Position numbers and translations under genes: made by a program
Shown: positions 1 through 8,339 of the stretch, in pieces
Position numbering within the stretch: position 1 is the stretch's first letter
Layout of the letters: the number at the start of each line of letters is the position of its first letter
Notes under the pieces: generated by a model
What the model saw: only the letters and a program-made list of their open reading frames with translations
What the model was told of the DNA's origin: nothing
The model's database searches: none
From: Mycobacterium sp. NBC_00419
GTDB taxonomy: Bacteria; Actinomycetota; Actinomycetes; Mycobacteriales; Mycobacteriaceae
Assembly (NCBI RefSeq): GCF_036023875.1
Contig: NZ_CP107931.1
Location: 5,518,001 to 5,582,000 of the forward strand
DNA: 64,000 nucleotides
Direction of reading: 5' to 3'

Positions 1-566
1 TGTTCGGAAGCACGCACCGCGCGGCCCGCCAGCCACGGTGCCAGTACCCCGGCGAGCAGCAGGCAGGCCGCCAGGACCAGTGCCGCAGCCGGGGAGATCA
101 GGGCGATGACCGCAGTCGCCGCGATGCCCAGAACTACGGCCACGCCGATCGGAACCAGAGCGCGCACCAGGACATCGGCCAATGTGTCGACATCGGCGCC
201 GACCCTGGTGAGCAGTTCGCCGCCGGGCAGCCGTGCGGTGACCTCCGGCGGCCCGTAGGCCAGCCGTCGGTAGATCTCGCTGCGGGCGTTCTCCGCGGCA
301 CGCAGCGCGGTGTCGTGCGACGCCAGCCGTTCGCAGTAGCCGAGCACGCCGCGCGAGATGCCGAATGTGCGCACCGCCACGACCGCAATCGACAGGTCGA
401 GCACCGGCGGCATCTGCCACGCCCTGGTGATCAGCCACGCCGAGACGCCGGCCAATGCCAGCGCACTGCCCAGGGACAACGCGCCGAGGGTGATCGCCAG
501 CAGCAGTCGTGGCAGCCGCGGACGTAGCAGGGGCAGCGCTGTGCGCAACAGGTCAGATCTGGGCAT
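1..566 (-). CDS. cydC: CydC, ABC exporter subunit of the cytochrome bd assembly transporter (partial, cut by window edge)
   Basis: Reading leftward from ATG at 566 gives MPRSDLLRTALPLLRPRLPR and then hydrophobic segments typical of the N-terminal membrane half of CydC. The frame stays open to base 1, so only about 188 residues are present and the ATPase domain lies outside the window. CydC pairs with CydD in a heterodimeric ABC transporter needed for assembly of cytochrome bd oxidase; substrates proposed for the family are thiols or haem. The start overlaps the end of cydD by 14 bp, implying translational coupling in the cyd operon. The identification rests on position and sequence character together. 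Confidence 0.85.
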   Translation of the reverse strand, partial: MPRSDLLRTALPLLRPRLPRLLLAITLGALSLGSALALAGVSAWLITRAWQMPPVLDLSIAVVAVRTFGISRGVLGYCERLASHDTALRAAENARSEIYRRLAYGPPEVTARLPGGELLTRVGADVDTLADVLVRALVPIGVAVVLGIAATAVIALISPAAALVLAACLLLAGVLAPWLAGRAVRASE

Positions 567-2157
567 GGCTGTCCGCCTCCACCCTGATCACCCGATCGGC
601 GATGGCGATCGCCGTGTCGTGGTGAGCGACCATCACCACCGTGGCTCCGTCGGCGGCCCGGGCGGCGATCGACTCCAGCACCGCCGCCTCGGTGACCGGG
701 TCGAGGTGGGCGGTAGGTTCATCGAGCAACAGCACCCGCGCCGGTGACCCGAGCGCCCGTGCCAGGCCGAGGCGCTGACGTTGTCCCAGGGACAGGCCGG
801 CTCCGGCGCGTCCCAGCCTGGTGTCCAGGCCGTTCGGCAGCCCGGCCAGGACCTCGTCGAAACCGGATGCGCGGCAGGCGAATTCGATGTCCATAAGCTC
901 GCCGAATAGGGCCAGGTTCTCCGCCGCGGTGCCGGGTATGACGACCGGCCGCTGGGCCAGCCACACGAGCTGCCGCCACCACGATGGGAGGTCCAGGTCG
1001 GCGACGTCGACGCCCTCGACGGTGACGCGACCGGATGTGGGTGCGACCAGACCGGCGATGACCTGCAACGTGGTGCTCTTGCCGGTGCCGTTGGGTCCGG
1101 TCAACACGGTTACTTGCCCCGGCTGGCAGAGCCCGGACAGTCGTGCCGGTGCCAGCCCGTCGCGTCCGGCCACCGAGACGTCCTCGAGTGCGATGGTGAC
1201 AGCGCCCCCGGGTATCGTCCGGCTGCCTCCGATCACGGCCGGACTCTGCTCGATGAGAGCGAAGGCTTTGTCGGCGGCGGTCTTTCCGTCCTGCGCGGCA
1301 TGGAATTCCACTCCGACCCGCCGCAGCGGCCAGAACACGTCGGGTGCCAGCAACAGAACCGTCAGCCCGGCGGCCAACGACATCTCACCGAACACCAACC
1401 GCAACCCGATGCTCACGGCGACCAGGGCGACCCCCAACGTCGCGATCAGTTCGAGAACCAACGACGACAGGAAGGCGATCCGCAGTGTCGCCAATGCCGA
1501 ACGCCGATGGGCGGCGCCCAGTTTCGCGATGCGGTCGGCCGGTCCGTCGGCCCGGCCGAGAGCCCGCAGGGTGGGGATGCCGGCGATGAGGTCCATCATC
1601 CTGGCCTGCAGTGTGCTCATCGCGGTCAGCGCCGCCGCGGAGCGCTCGGCGGTGGCCAGGCCGATGAGGACCATGAAGACCGGGATCAGCGGCAGGGCGA
1701 TCACGACGATCACGGCCGACTGCAGATCGTAGAGAGCGATCACCGCGATACTGGCCGGGGTCAGCACGACACCGAGGAACAGGGCGGGCAGATAGGCGGT
1801 GAAATAGGGCCGCAGCTTGTCCAGGCCGGTGGTCACCAGGGTTGCGGCCTCGTCGCGCCGGGCCTGTTGATCGGCCGGCGGCAGAGCGGTCACCGCGTCG
1901 AGCACCTGTCCGCCCAGGTCGCCGATCACCGCACTGGCGCCGCGCTGCCCGAGCCTGCCCTGCAACCAGTGTGCGGTGGTGCGCAGTGCCCACAGCCCGA
2001 CCAGCAACGCCAGTTCGGTACGCCAGTGCCCGACGCTGCGGGTGGACGGATCGGTGATGACAGTGGCCACCAGGTGGCCCAGGACCACGGCGGCGCCGAT
2101 CGCGCAGCCGGCGATGACGATCCCGCACGCGACGCTTGCGACCAGGAACGGGCGCAC
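553..2157 (-). CDS. cydD: CydD, ABC transporter subunit for cytochrome bd biogenesis
   Basis: 534 residues: an N-terminal type I exporter membrane domain (about 1-310) and an ABC ATPase domain. Walker A GPNGTGKST lies at 354-362, followed by the LSLGQRQ signature and a Walker B LLLDEPT. It forms the CydDC heterodimer at the inner membrane, required for functional cytochrome bd. The assigned start is GTG at 2157. The frame remains open upstream into the end of cydB with a plausible family-like LDPRLW stretch, but I find no ATG, GTG or TTG there, so the true N-terminus is uncertain. It sits downstream of cydB and overlaps cydC. Confidence 0.93.
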   Translation of the reverse strand: MRPFLVASVACGIVIAGCAIGAAVVLGHLVATVITDPSTRSVGHWRTELALLVGLWALRTTAHWLQGRLGQRGASAVIGDLGGQVLDAVTALPPADQQARRDEAATLVTTGLDKLRPYFTAYLPALFLGVVLTPASIAVIALYDLQSAVIVVIALPLIPVFMVLIGLATAERSAAALTAMSTLQARMMDLIAGIPTLRALGRADGPADRIAKLGAAHRRSALATLRIAFLSSLVLELIATLGVALVAVSIGLRLVFGEMSLAAGLTVLLLAPDVFWPLRRVGVEFHAAQDGKTAADKAFALIEQSPAVIGGSRTIPGGAVTIALEDVSVAGRDGLAPARLSGLCQPGQVTVLTGPNGTGKSTTLQVIAGLVAPTSGRVTVEGVDVADLDLPSWWRQLVWLAQRPVVIPGTAAENLALFGELMDIEFACRASGFDEVLAGLPNGLDTRLGRAGAGLSLGQRQRLGLARALGSPARVLLLDEPTAHLDPVTEAAVLESIAARAADGATVVMVAHHDTAIAIADRVIRVEADSHAQI

Positions 2158-2219
2158 CGCGGGGGAGACCCGCCACAGCCGTGGATCAAGCGGGCCCGAT
2201 CGTCGTCGACCGTCCTGGG

Positions 2220-3269
2220 TCAGGGCACCCGCCTCAGCGGCAGGCCGATCGACGGCGGAATCGCCTCGGCGAAGATCCGCTTACGGAATATCCAGTAGGT
2301 CCAGCCCTGGTACACGAGCACGAGCGGGGTGAAAATCACTGCAGCCCAAGTCATCACCTTCAAGGTGTAGGGACTCGATGAGCCGTTGAAGATGGTGATG
2401 CTGTAGGCCGGGTCGATCGTCGACGGCACCAAGTTGGGGTAGAGGCAGCCGAACAGCAGGACCACCACGGCGGCCACCACCACGGTGGTCGACAGGAACG
2501 CCCACCCTTCACGACCGGCGCCGACGGCGGCCACGGCCGCCAACTGGGCGACGACGGCGAGCGCGACCAACGCCCATGTCCACGACTTCCCATGCGCCAA
2601 CTGCGTCCACAGCCCGAACCCGGCGACCAGGATCGTGGCCGGAACGCTGAGCCTGCGCGCCAGCCGCACGGCATCGTGACGGACTTCGCCACCGGTCTTG
2701 AGTGCCAGGAACACTGCGCCGTGGAACAGGAACAGCGCACACGTGGCCAGCCCGCCCGACAGCGTGTAGGGGTTGACGACGTCGGTGAACGTCAGTCCGG
2801 TGACGTTCTTGTCGGGGCCGACGGGCAGTCCGCTGACCAGGACGGCGAACGCCACGCCCCACAGGATGGCGGGCAGCCAGGAGCCCACCGCGATGCCGAT
2901 GTCACACCAGGTCCGCCAGCGGGGATCGTTGATCTTGCCGCGCCATTCGATCGCGACGATCCGGGCGATCATCGACAGCAGGATGACCAGCAGCGGCAGG
3001 TACAGGCTGGAGAAGACGGTGGCATACCAGTTCGGGAATGCCGCGAACATGGCACCGCCCGCGGTGATCAGCCAGACCTCGTTGCCGTCCCATACCGGCC
3101 CGATCGTGTTCAGCACCGCCCGGCGGTGAGACTCGATGTCTCCCTTGCTGGCTCGGCCGAGCCATTCCATGAGCATCCCGACACCGAAGTCGAAACCCTC
3201 CAGGACGAAGAAGCCCAGGAACAGCACCGCCACGATGCCGAACCAGAATTGTTGCAGGCTCATGATCAC
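2220..3269 (-). CDS. cydB: Cytochrome bd ubiquinol/menaquinol oxidase subunit II
   Basis: 349 residues, strongly hydrophobic with about eight or nine membrane helices, beginning MIMSLQQFWFGIVAVLFLGF as in CydB. It pairs with CydA to form the high-affinity terminal oxidase that reduces oxygen with quinol electrons at the plasma membrane, important at low oxygen and under respiratory poisons. It starts 4 bp after the cydA stop, so the two are co-translated. Length and the conserved GPVWDGNEVWL segment are normal for the family. Confidence 0.96.
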   Translation of the reverse strand: MIMSLQQFWFGIVAVLFLGFFVLEGFDFGVGMLMEWLGRASKGDIESHRRAVLNTIGPVWDGNEVWLITAGGAMFAAFPNWYATVFSSLYLPLLVILLSMIARIVAIEWRGKINDPRWRTWCDIGIAVGSWLPAILWGVAFAVLVSGLPVGPDKNVTGLTFTDVVNPYTLSGGLATCALFLFHGAVFLALKTGGEVRHDAVRLARRLSVPATILVAGFGLWTQLAHGKSWTWALVALAVVAQLAAVAAVGAGREGWAFLSTTVVVAAVVVLLFGCLYPNLVPSTIDPAYSITIFNGSSSPYTLKVMTWAAVIFTPLVLVYQGWTYWIFRKRIFAEAIPPSIGLPLRRVP

Positions 3270-3273
3270 CTCC

Positions 3274-4722
3274 TCAGTAGGCGAACGACAGGGGGGCGAC
3301 CTCGTCCTCGCCAGGCGGGGATGGCGGCGCGGGCTCGGAGTCGTGGTCCTGCGGACCGGCCACCACGTAGCGGCGGATTAGGTAGAACCAGATCACCGCG
3401 AGCACGGCGTAGATCAAGGTGAACGAGATCAGCGACACCCACACCAGGCCGGGCCCGTGTAGCGACACCCCCTGGCGCACGGTGAGCCGAACCAGTTGAT
3501 CGCCATCAGGATTGGGCGCCACCACCCAGGGCTGCCTGCCCATCTCGGTGAACACCCAGCCCGAGATCGATGCCAGGAACGGTGTCGGGATGGTCCACAG
3601 CGCAAAGCGGGACAACCAGCGCTGCTCGGGCACGCGGCCGCGGCGGGTGAGCCAGAGCACGCTCACGGCGAACAGGAACGGAATCGCCATCAGGCCGATC
3701 ATCGCCCGGAACGACCAGTAGGTGACGAACAGGTTGGGCACGTACCAGTCCGGGCCGAATCGCTGAACGTATTGCTGCTGAAGGTCGTTGGTGCCTTCCA
3801 GCGTCACGCCGCTGAACTTGCCCTCGGCCAGGAATGGCAGCACGTAGGGCACCTCGAGCACCCGGGTGATGCTGTCGCAGTTGTTGTGTGTCCCGACGGT
3901 CAGAATCGAGAACTTGGGGTCGAGTTCGGTGTGGCACAGCGATTCCGCGGCGGCCATCTTCATCGGCTGCTGATGGAACATCAGCTTGCCCTGGACGTCG
4001 CCGGTGAAGAACAGGCCGAAGGAGGCGACGATCGCCACCCCGGCACCCAGGATCGCGCCGGGCCGATAGAGCGCCGCCGCATCGGCAGTTCCCTTGGCGC
4101 GCACCATCCACCATGCGCACACCGCCGCGACGAATGTCGCCGCCGTCAGGAACGACGCCGCCACCGCATGCCAGAACGCTGCGACACCGGTGTTGTTGGT
4201 GAACAGTTCGGTGATGCTCTGCAGTTCCGCCCGTCCGGTCGCCGGGTTGTAACGGGCGCCGACCGGATGCTGCATGAACGAATTGGCCGTGATGATGAAG
4301 AAGGCCGACAGGTTGACGGCGAATGCCACCAGCCAGATCGACGTCAGGTGGAGCCATTTGGGAATCCGATTCCAGCCGAAGATCCACAGGCCGATGAAGG
4401 TCGACTCCAGGAAGAAGGCGACCAGAGCCTCCAATGCCAGTGGCGCGCCGAAGATGTCACCGACAAAGCGCGAATACTCGCTCCAGTTCATACCGAACTG
4501 GAATTCCTGCACGATTCCGGTGGCGACGCCGATGGCGAAGTTGATCAGGAAGATCTTGCCGAAGAATCGGGTCATCCGGTACCACGCCGGGTTGTCGGTG
4601 ACCGCCCAGAGGGTCTGCATGACCGCGATCAGGGGAGCCAGCCCGATTGTCAGCGGTACGAAGATGAAGTGGTAGACGGTCGTAATGCCGAACTGCCACC
4701 GTGAAACGTCAAGAGCACCCAT
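3274..4722 (-). CDS. cydA: Cytochrome bd quinol oxidase subunit I
   Basis: 482 residues. The N-terminus reads WQFGITTVYHFIFVPLTIG, containing the conserved haem-ligand His (residue 18), followed by several membrane helices and the GRQPWVV segment of CydA. It binds the b558, b595 and d haems and oxidises menaquinol. It is the first gene of the leftward cydA-cydB-cydD-cydC operon. A GGGGAG ribosome site lies about a dozen bases upstream of the ATG. The promoter must lie in or beyond the structured 124-bp gap at 4723-4846. Confidence 0.97.
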   Translation of the reverse strand: MGALDVSRWQFGITTVYHFIFVPLTIGLAPLIAVMQTLWAVTDNPAWYRMTRFFGKIFLINFAIGVATGIVQEFQFGMNWSEYSRFVGDIFGAPLALEALVAFFLESTFIGLWIFGWNRIPKWLHLTSIWLVAFAVNLSAFFIITANSFMQHPVGARYNPATGRAELQSITELFTNNTGVAAFWHAVAASFLTAATFVAAVCAWWMVRAKGTADAAALYRPGAILGAGVAIVASFGLFFTGDVQGKLMFHQQPMKMAAAESLCHTELDPKFSILTVGTHNNCDSITRVLEVPYVLPFLAEGKFSGVTLEGTNDLQQQYVQRFGPDWYVPNLFVTYWSFRAMIGLMAIPFLFAVSVLWLTRRGRVPEQRWLSRFALWTIPTPFLASISGWVFTEMGRQPWVVAPNPDGDQLVRLTVRQGVSLHGPGLVWVSLISFTLIYAVLAVIWFYLIRRYVVAGPQDHDSEPAPPSPPGEDEVAPLSFAY

Positions 4723-4742
4723 AACGAGAGTCTCCCCAAAAT

Positions 4743-4818
4743 GAAAGACCGAAGACGCGGATCGCCTGTCTACGACACAGTGTAGTAGCGATCCGCGCCT
4801 TCGGCGCTAGGGTCTTTC
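4743..4818 (-). terminator. Long nested inverted repeat between the HdeD-like gene and cydA
   Basis: GAAAGACC (4743-4750) pairs with GGTCTTTC (4811-4818), GAAG (4751-4754) with CTTC (4799-4802), and CGCGGATCGC (4756-4765) with GCGATCCGCG (4788-4797). The centre holds a further dyad, CTACGACAC-A-GTGTAGTAG (4770-4788, 8 of 9 pairs). In the leftward direction the stem ends in CTTTCATTTT, fitting an intrinsic terminator for the HdeD-like gene. Because cydA starts only 20 bp further on, the central dyad could also be an operator or attenuator for the cyd operon. The structure is seen; the roles are inferred. Confidence 0.7.
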
Positions 4819-4846
4819 GTCCTAGGTGAGCAGCGTCATAGCCGGC

Positions 4847-5437
4847 TCAGGCTGCTCCGGTGATGCGTTCCCTCAGGTTGTTGGAGGCCTTGCGGATCCC
4901 GAAGGACGACACGATCTCGAACACACCGATCACCACCAGCCAGATGCCGACGACCAGCGTCAGGGTGGCCAGCGACGGGAACGGCGAGGCCAGCACGACG
5001 ATGCCCGCGATCAGGCTGATGACGCCGACGAAGATCTCCCAGCCGCGCCCCGGGGTGTCCGGGTCGCTGATCGCCGAGGCGGCCGTGGCGACACCGCGGA
5101 AGATGAAGCCCACGCCGATCCAGATGGCCAGCAGCAGGATCGAGTTCGCGATGCTGCGGAAGCACAGGACCGCCAGCACCAGTGAGGCTGCGCCACTGAT
5201 GAACAGCAGCGCCCGGCCGCCGGCCGACACATGCAGGGTGAATGCGTGGAACACCTGGGTGATACCGGTGACCAACAGGTAGGCGCCGAAGAAGATCGCG
5301 GCGACGAGGATCGAGATACCCGGCCAGACCAGAACCAGGATGCCCAGAACCAGCGACAGGATTCCGGACAGCAGCACAGACTTCCACAGGTGTGGCAGCA
5401 ACGGCGGCGCGCCGGTAGGCGCAGTGGTAGTTGTCAT
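4847..5437 (-). CDS. HdeD/DUF308 family membrane protein (Rv1624c-like)
   Basis: 196 residues with six predicted membrane segments and the internal repeat character of HdeD/DUF308 proteins, for example IWIGVGFIFRGVATA and the matching VVGIWLVVIGVFEIVSS. E. coli HdeD is linked to acid resistance, but the mycobacterial role is unknown. It lies directly upstream of cydA in the same orientation, as Rv1624c does in M. tuberculosis (from memory). A DosR-like box at 5497-5516 precedes it, hinting at induction by hypoxia. Confidence 0.85.
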   Translation of the reverse strand: MTTTTAPTGAPPLLPHLWKSVLLSGILSLVLGILVLVWPGISILVAAIFFGAYLLVTGITQVFHAFTLHVSAGGRALLFISGAASLVLAVLCFRSIANSILLLAIWIGVGFIFRGVATAASAISDPDTPGRGWEIFVGVISLIAGIVVLASPFPSLATLTLVVGIWLVVIGVFEIVSSFGIRKASNNLRERITGAA

Positions 5438-5496
5438 GGCCGCAGTGTGACACAGGGCCGCGTCGGCTTGGTGTATTTGAGCGCCCGGTGAATCGA

Positions 5497-5516
5497 TTGG
5501 GGCCTTAAGTCCCGGC
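5497..5516. promoter_or_regulatory. Candidate DosR (DevR) box
   Basis: The 20-mer TTGGGGCCTTAAGTCCCGGC matches 17 of 20 positions of the published DosR consensus TTSGGGACTWWAGTCCCSAA, including the GGG..CTTAAGTCCC core. It lies 60 bp before the leftward HdeD-like start and 190 bp before the rightward binding-protein gene at 5707. The rest of the 269-bp gap (5438-5706) shows no gene. Motif match is seen; regulation is inferred. Confidence 0.55.
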
Positions 5517-5706
5517 GCGTTTTCTCGGGGACGTCACAACTTCATTTGCCGCTCGGACAGCGCGTGGGTATCAACAGGGTTAAGTTTCCCCGTAGGCCGT
5601 TCACCATGGCTTACTGTTCCGGTACCGGCAGTGCGAGCTGGGTCCACGGTCCTCGGCGTCCTGAGCGTGGGGCGCTGGGCGGCCCGAAGCAGAAAGAAGA
5701 GTCAAC

Positions 5707-6633
5707 GTGCTTACTGGATGTCAAGACCGTCGGGGGATCGGCCGTTGGTGGCGTGTTGTCGGGGTGGTCGCGGTCGCGGGTTCCCTGGCTCTGTCCGGCT
5801 GCAGCAGCAAGTCTGAGCCCAGCGCGGGCCCGTCGGAGTCCACGGCCGCGGTCAAGGCCGCCAAGGTCGACGACATCGCGGCGACGCTGCCCGAGGACAT
5901 CAAGAAGTCGGGCAAGCTGATCGTCGGCGTGAACATTCCCTACGCGCCCAACGAGTTCAAGGATTCCAGCGGCAAGATCGTCGGCTTCGACGTCGATCTG
6001 ATGAACGCCGTCGCGTCCACCCTGGGCCTGACCGTCGACTACCGCGAGTCCGACTTCGCCAAGATCATCCCGTCGATCCAGGGCGGCACCTACAACGTCG
6101 GCATGTCGTCGTTCACCGACACCAAGGAGCGCCAGGCTTCGGTCGACTTCGTCGACTACTTCAACGCCGGCATCCTGTGGGCGCAGCGTCCCGGAGCTCC
6201 GATCGACCCCAACAACGCCTGCGGCAAGAAGGTGGCGGTGCAGGCCACCACCACCGAGGAGACCGACGAACTCCCCGCCAAGAGCAAGAAGTGCACCGAC
6301 GAAGGTAAGCCGGCGATCGAGATCCTCAAGTTCGACGGCCAGGACGCCGCCACCAACGCGGTTGTCCTCGGGCAGGCCGATGCGATGTCGGCGGACTCTC
6401 CGGTGACGGCCTACGCCATCAAGCAGAGCAAGGGCAAGCTCGAGGCCGCCGGTGAGATCTTCGAAGCCGCGCCGTACGGCTGGCCCGTCGCGAAGGGCTC
6501 GCCGCTGGCGCAGTCGCTGCAGAAGGCTCTCGAGCACCTGATCGAGACCGGCGACTACAAGGCCATCGCCAGCAACTGGGGCGTCGAGCAGGGCATGATC
6601 GAGAAGCCGGTCATCAACGGGGCGACCAGCTGA
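5707..6633 (+). CDS. Amino-acid ABC transporter substrate-binding lipoprotein (family 3)
   Basis: 308 residues from GTG, with a lipoprotein signal ending LALSGC (lipidated Cys32) and a family 3 solute-binding domain starting KSGKLIVGVNIPYAP. The GFDVDLMNAVASTLG segment is typical of glutamate/glutamine/polar amino-acid binding proteins. It would be anchored outside the membrane and deliver substrate to the permease encoded 5 bp downstream. An A/G-rich GAAGAG stretch just upstream may serve as ribosome site. The exact amino acid cannot be read from sequence. Confidence 0.9.
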   Translation: MLTGCQDRRGIGRWWRVVGVVAVAGSLALSGCSSKSEPSAGPSESTAAVKAAKVDDIAATLPEDIKKSGKLIVGVNIPYAPNEFKDSSGKIVGFDVDLMNAVASTLGLTVDYRESDFAKIIPSIQGGTYNVGMSSFTDTKERQASVDFVDYFNAGILWAQRPGAPIDPNNACGKKVAVQATTTEETDELPAKSKKCTDEGKPAIEILKFDGQDAATNAVVLGQADAMSADSPVTAYAIKQSKGKLEAAGEIFEAAPYGWPVAKGSPLAQSLQKALEHLIETGDYKAIASNWGVEQGMIEKPVINGATS

Positions 6634-6638
6634 GCAAC

Positions 6639-7562
6639 ATGACGAATGTTGACGCGTCGGCCCCACCTGCCATCAACGCAGTTCCGCTGCGGCACCCATG
6701 GCGGTGGGTGGGGGCGACCGCCATCATCGTGCTCGTCGGGCTGTTCCTCTACGGCGCCGCCACCAACCCGGCCTACGGGTGGACGACGTACGGGGAATAC
6801 CTGTTCAACGACCGGATCCTGCTGGGTGTTTTCAATACGCTGCAGCTGACCGTCTACGCAATGGCGCTGGGCGTCGTGCTGGGCGTGATCATGTCGGTGA
6901 TGCGGCTGTCGCCCAATCCGGTGTTCCGGACGGTGTCGTGGGTGTTCCTCTGGATCTTCCGGGGCACACCGGTGTATGTGCAGTTGGTGTTCTGGGGCCT
7001 GATCCCGACGATCTACCAGAACATCCAGCTGGGCATCCCGTTCGGGCCGACGTTCTTCCACCTCAACGTGCAAAGCCTGTCGATCCCGTTCCTGCTGGCG
7101 GTCATCGGCCTGGGCCTCAACGAAGCGGCCTACATGGCCGAGATCATCCGGGCGGGCATCACGTCAGTGCCGGAAGGTCAGTCGGAGGCCTCGACAGCGC
7201 TGGGCATGTCGTGGGGAATGACCATGCGCCGCACCGTGCTTCCGCAAGCGATGCGGGTGATCATCCCGCCGACGGGCAACGAGCTCATCAGTATGTTGAA
7301 GACGACGTCGCTGGTCACTGCGGTGCCGTATTCCTATGACCTGTACAGCATCGCCTCCCGCGAAATCGCCGCCCGCACTTTCGAGCCCGTTCCTCTGCTC
7401 CTGGTGGCGGCTTCCTGGTACCTGATCGTCACCAGCATTCTGATGGTCGGGCAGTTCTACCTGGAGAGGTACTTCTCCCGTGGCATCTCCCGACGGTTGA
7501 CCTCGAAGCAGCTGGAGGCGCTGGCCAAGGCGCAGACCGGCACGGAGGCAGGACACGTATGA
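6639..7562 (+). CDS. Amino-acid ABC transporter permease (HisM/GlnP type)
   Basis: 307 residues with several membrane helices and the cytoplasmic EAA loop [20 protein letters not shown] that docks on the ATPase. It belongs to the polar amino-acid permease family, and a single permease of this kind usually homodimerises. It starts 5 bp after the binding-protein stop and overlaps the ATPase start by an ATGA junction, so the three genes form an operon for amino-acid uptake. Confidence 0.92.
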   Translation: MTNVDASAPPAINAVPLRHPWRWVGATAIIVLVGLFLYGAATNPAYGWTTYGEYLFNDRILLGVFNTLQLTVYAMALGVVLGVIMSVMRLSPNPVFRTVSWVFLWIFRGTPVYVQLVFWGLIPTIYQNIQLGIPFGPTFFHLNVQSLSIPFLLAVIGLGLNEAAYMAEIIRAGITSVPEGQSEASTALGMSWGMTMRRTVLPQAMRVIIPPTGNELISMLKTTSLVTAVPYSYDLYSIASREIAARTFEPVPLLLVAASWYLIVTSILMVGQFYLERYFSRGISRRLTSKQLEALAKAQTGTEAGHV

Positions 7563-8323
7563 CAGAGCCCATGGTGCGTGCCGAGCGCGTCTGCAAGGAC
7601 TTCGGTGCGTTGTCGGTCTTGAAAGGTGTCACCCTGACGGTCGACCGCGGCCAGGTGCTGGTACTCGTCGGGCCGTCGGGCTCGGGCAAGTCGACGTTCC
7701 TGCGGTGTATCAACCACCTGGAGACAGTCACCGCCGGCCGGCTGTACGTCGACGGCGATCTGGTGGGCTACCGGGAGCGTCAGGACAAGCTCCTCGAGAT
7801 GTCTCCGCGAGACGCCGCCAAGCAACGCCGTGACATCGGCATGGTGTTCCAGCATTTCAACCTGTTCCCGCATCGCACGGCGCTGGACAACATCATCGAG
7901 GCACCGATCCACGTCAAGAAGGTCAAGAAGTCGGTGGCAATTCAGCGGGCCCGCGACCTGCTGGCCCAGGTTGGCCTGGGGGACAAGGCCGATGCCTACC
8001 CGGCCCAGTTGTCCGGTGGTCAGCAGCAGCGCGTCGCCATTGCCCGGGCGCTGGCGATGGATCCCAAGCTGATGTTGTTCGATGAGCCCACCTCGGCGCT
8101 GGATCCCGAGCTTGTCGGTGAGGTGCTGAGCGTCATGAAGAAGCTCGCCAGCGAAGGTATGACGATGGTGGTCGTCACCCACGAGATGGGTTTCGCCCGC
8201 GAGGTCGCCGACCAGCTGGTGTTCATGGACGGCGGGGTCATTGTCGAAAGTGGCGCTCCCCGTGAGGTGCTGAGCAACCCACAGCACGATCGCACCAAGG
8301 CGTTCCTGTCCAAGGTGATGTAG
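7559..8323 (+). CDS. Amino-acid ABC transporter ATP-binding protein (GlnQ type)
   Basis: 254 residues with Walker [10 protein letters not shown] at 38-46, Q-loop [11 protein letters not shown], signature [15 protein letters not shown] and Walker [15 protein letters not shown], ending in a normal H-loop ([12 protein letters not shown]). This is the standard GlnQ/HisP architecture. It energises the permease encoded just upstream (4-bp overlap). The sensor kinase gene follows after only 8 bp, suggesting joint transcription. Confidence 0.95.
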   Translation: MTEPMVRAERVCKDFGALSVLKGVTLTVDRGQVLVLVGPSGSGKSTFLRCINHLETVTAGRLYVDGDLVGYRERQDKLLEMSPRDAAKQRRDIGMVFQHFNLFPHRTALDNIIEAPIHVKKVKKSVAIQRARDLLAQVGLGDKADAYPAQLSGGQQQRVAIARALAMDPKLMLFDEPTSALDPELVGEVLSVMKKLASEGMTMVVVTHEMGFAREVADQLVFMDGGVIVESGAPREVLSNPQHDRTKAFLSKVM

Positions 8324-8339
8324 CCCCGAAGGTGCGGGG
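8324..8339 (+). other. Short hairpin holding the sensor-kinase GTG start
   Basis: CCCCG (8324-8328) and CGGGG (8335-8339) pair around a six-base loop AAGGTG, placed immediately after the ATPase stop codon. The proposed GTG start of the histidine kinase (8332) lies at the loop edge. It could damp translation of the kinase relative to the transporter or act as a weak terminator; both are inference. Confidence 0.4.

Noticed and set aside
1114..2298. Long rightward open frame opposite cydD
   Set aside because: It is antisense to a clear ABC transporter, is rich in Gln/Arg/Gly/His low-complexity sequence typical of shadows in GC-rich DNA, and has no domain.
3496..4704. Long rightward open frame opposite cydA
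   Set aside because: Antisense to a strongly conserved oxidase subunit; composition is shadow-like.
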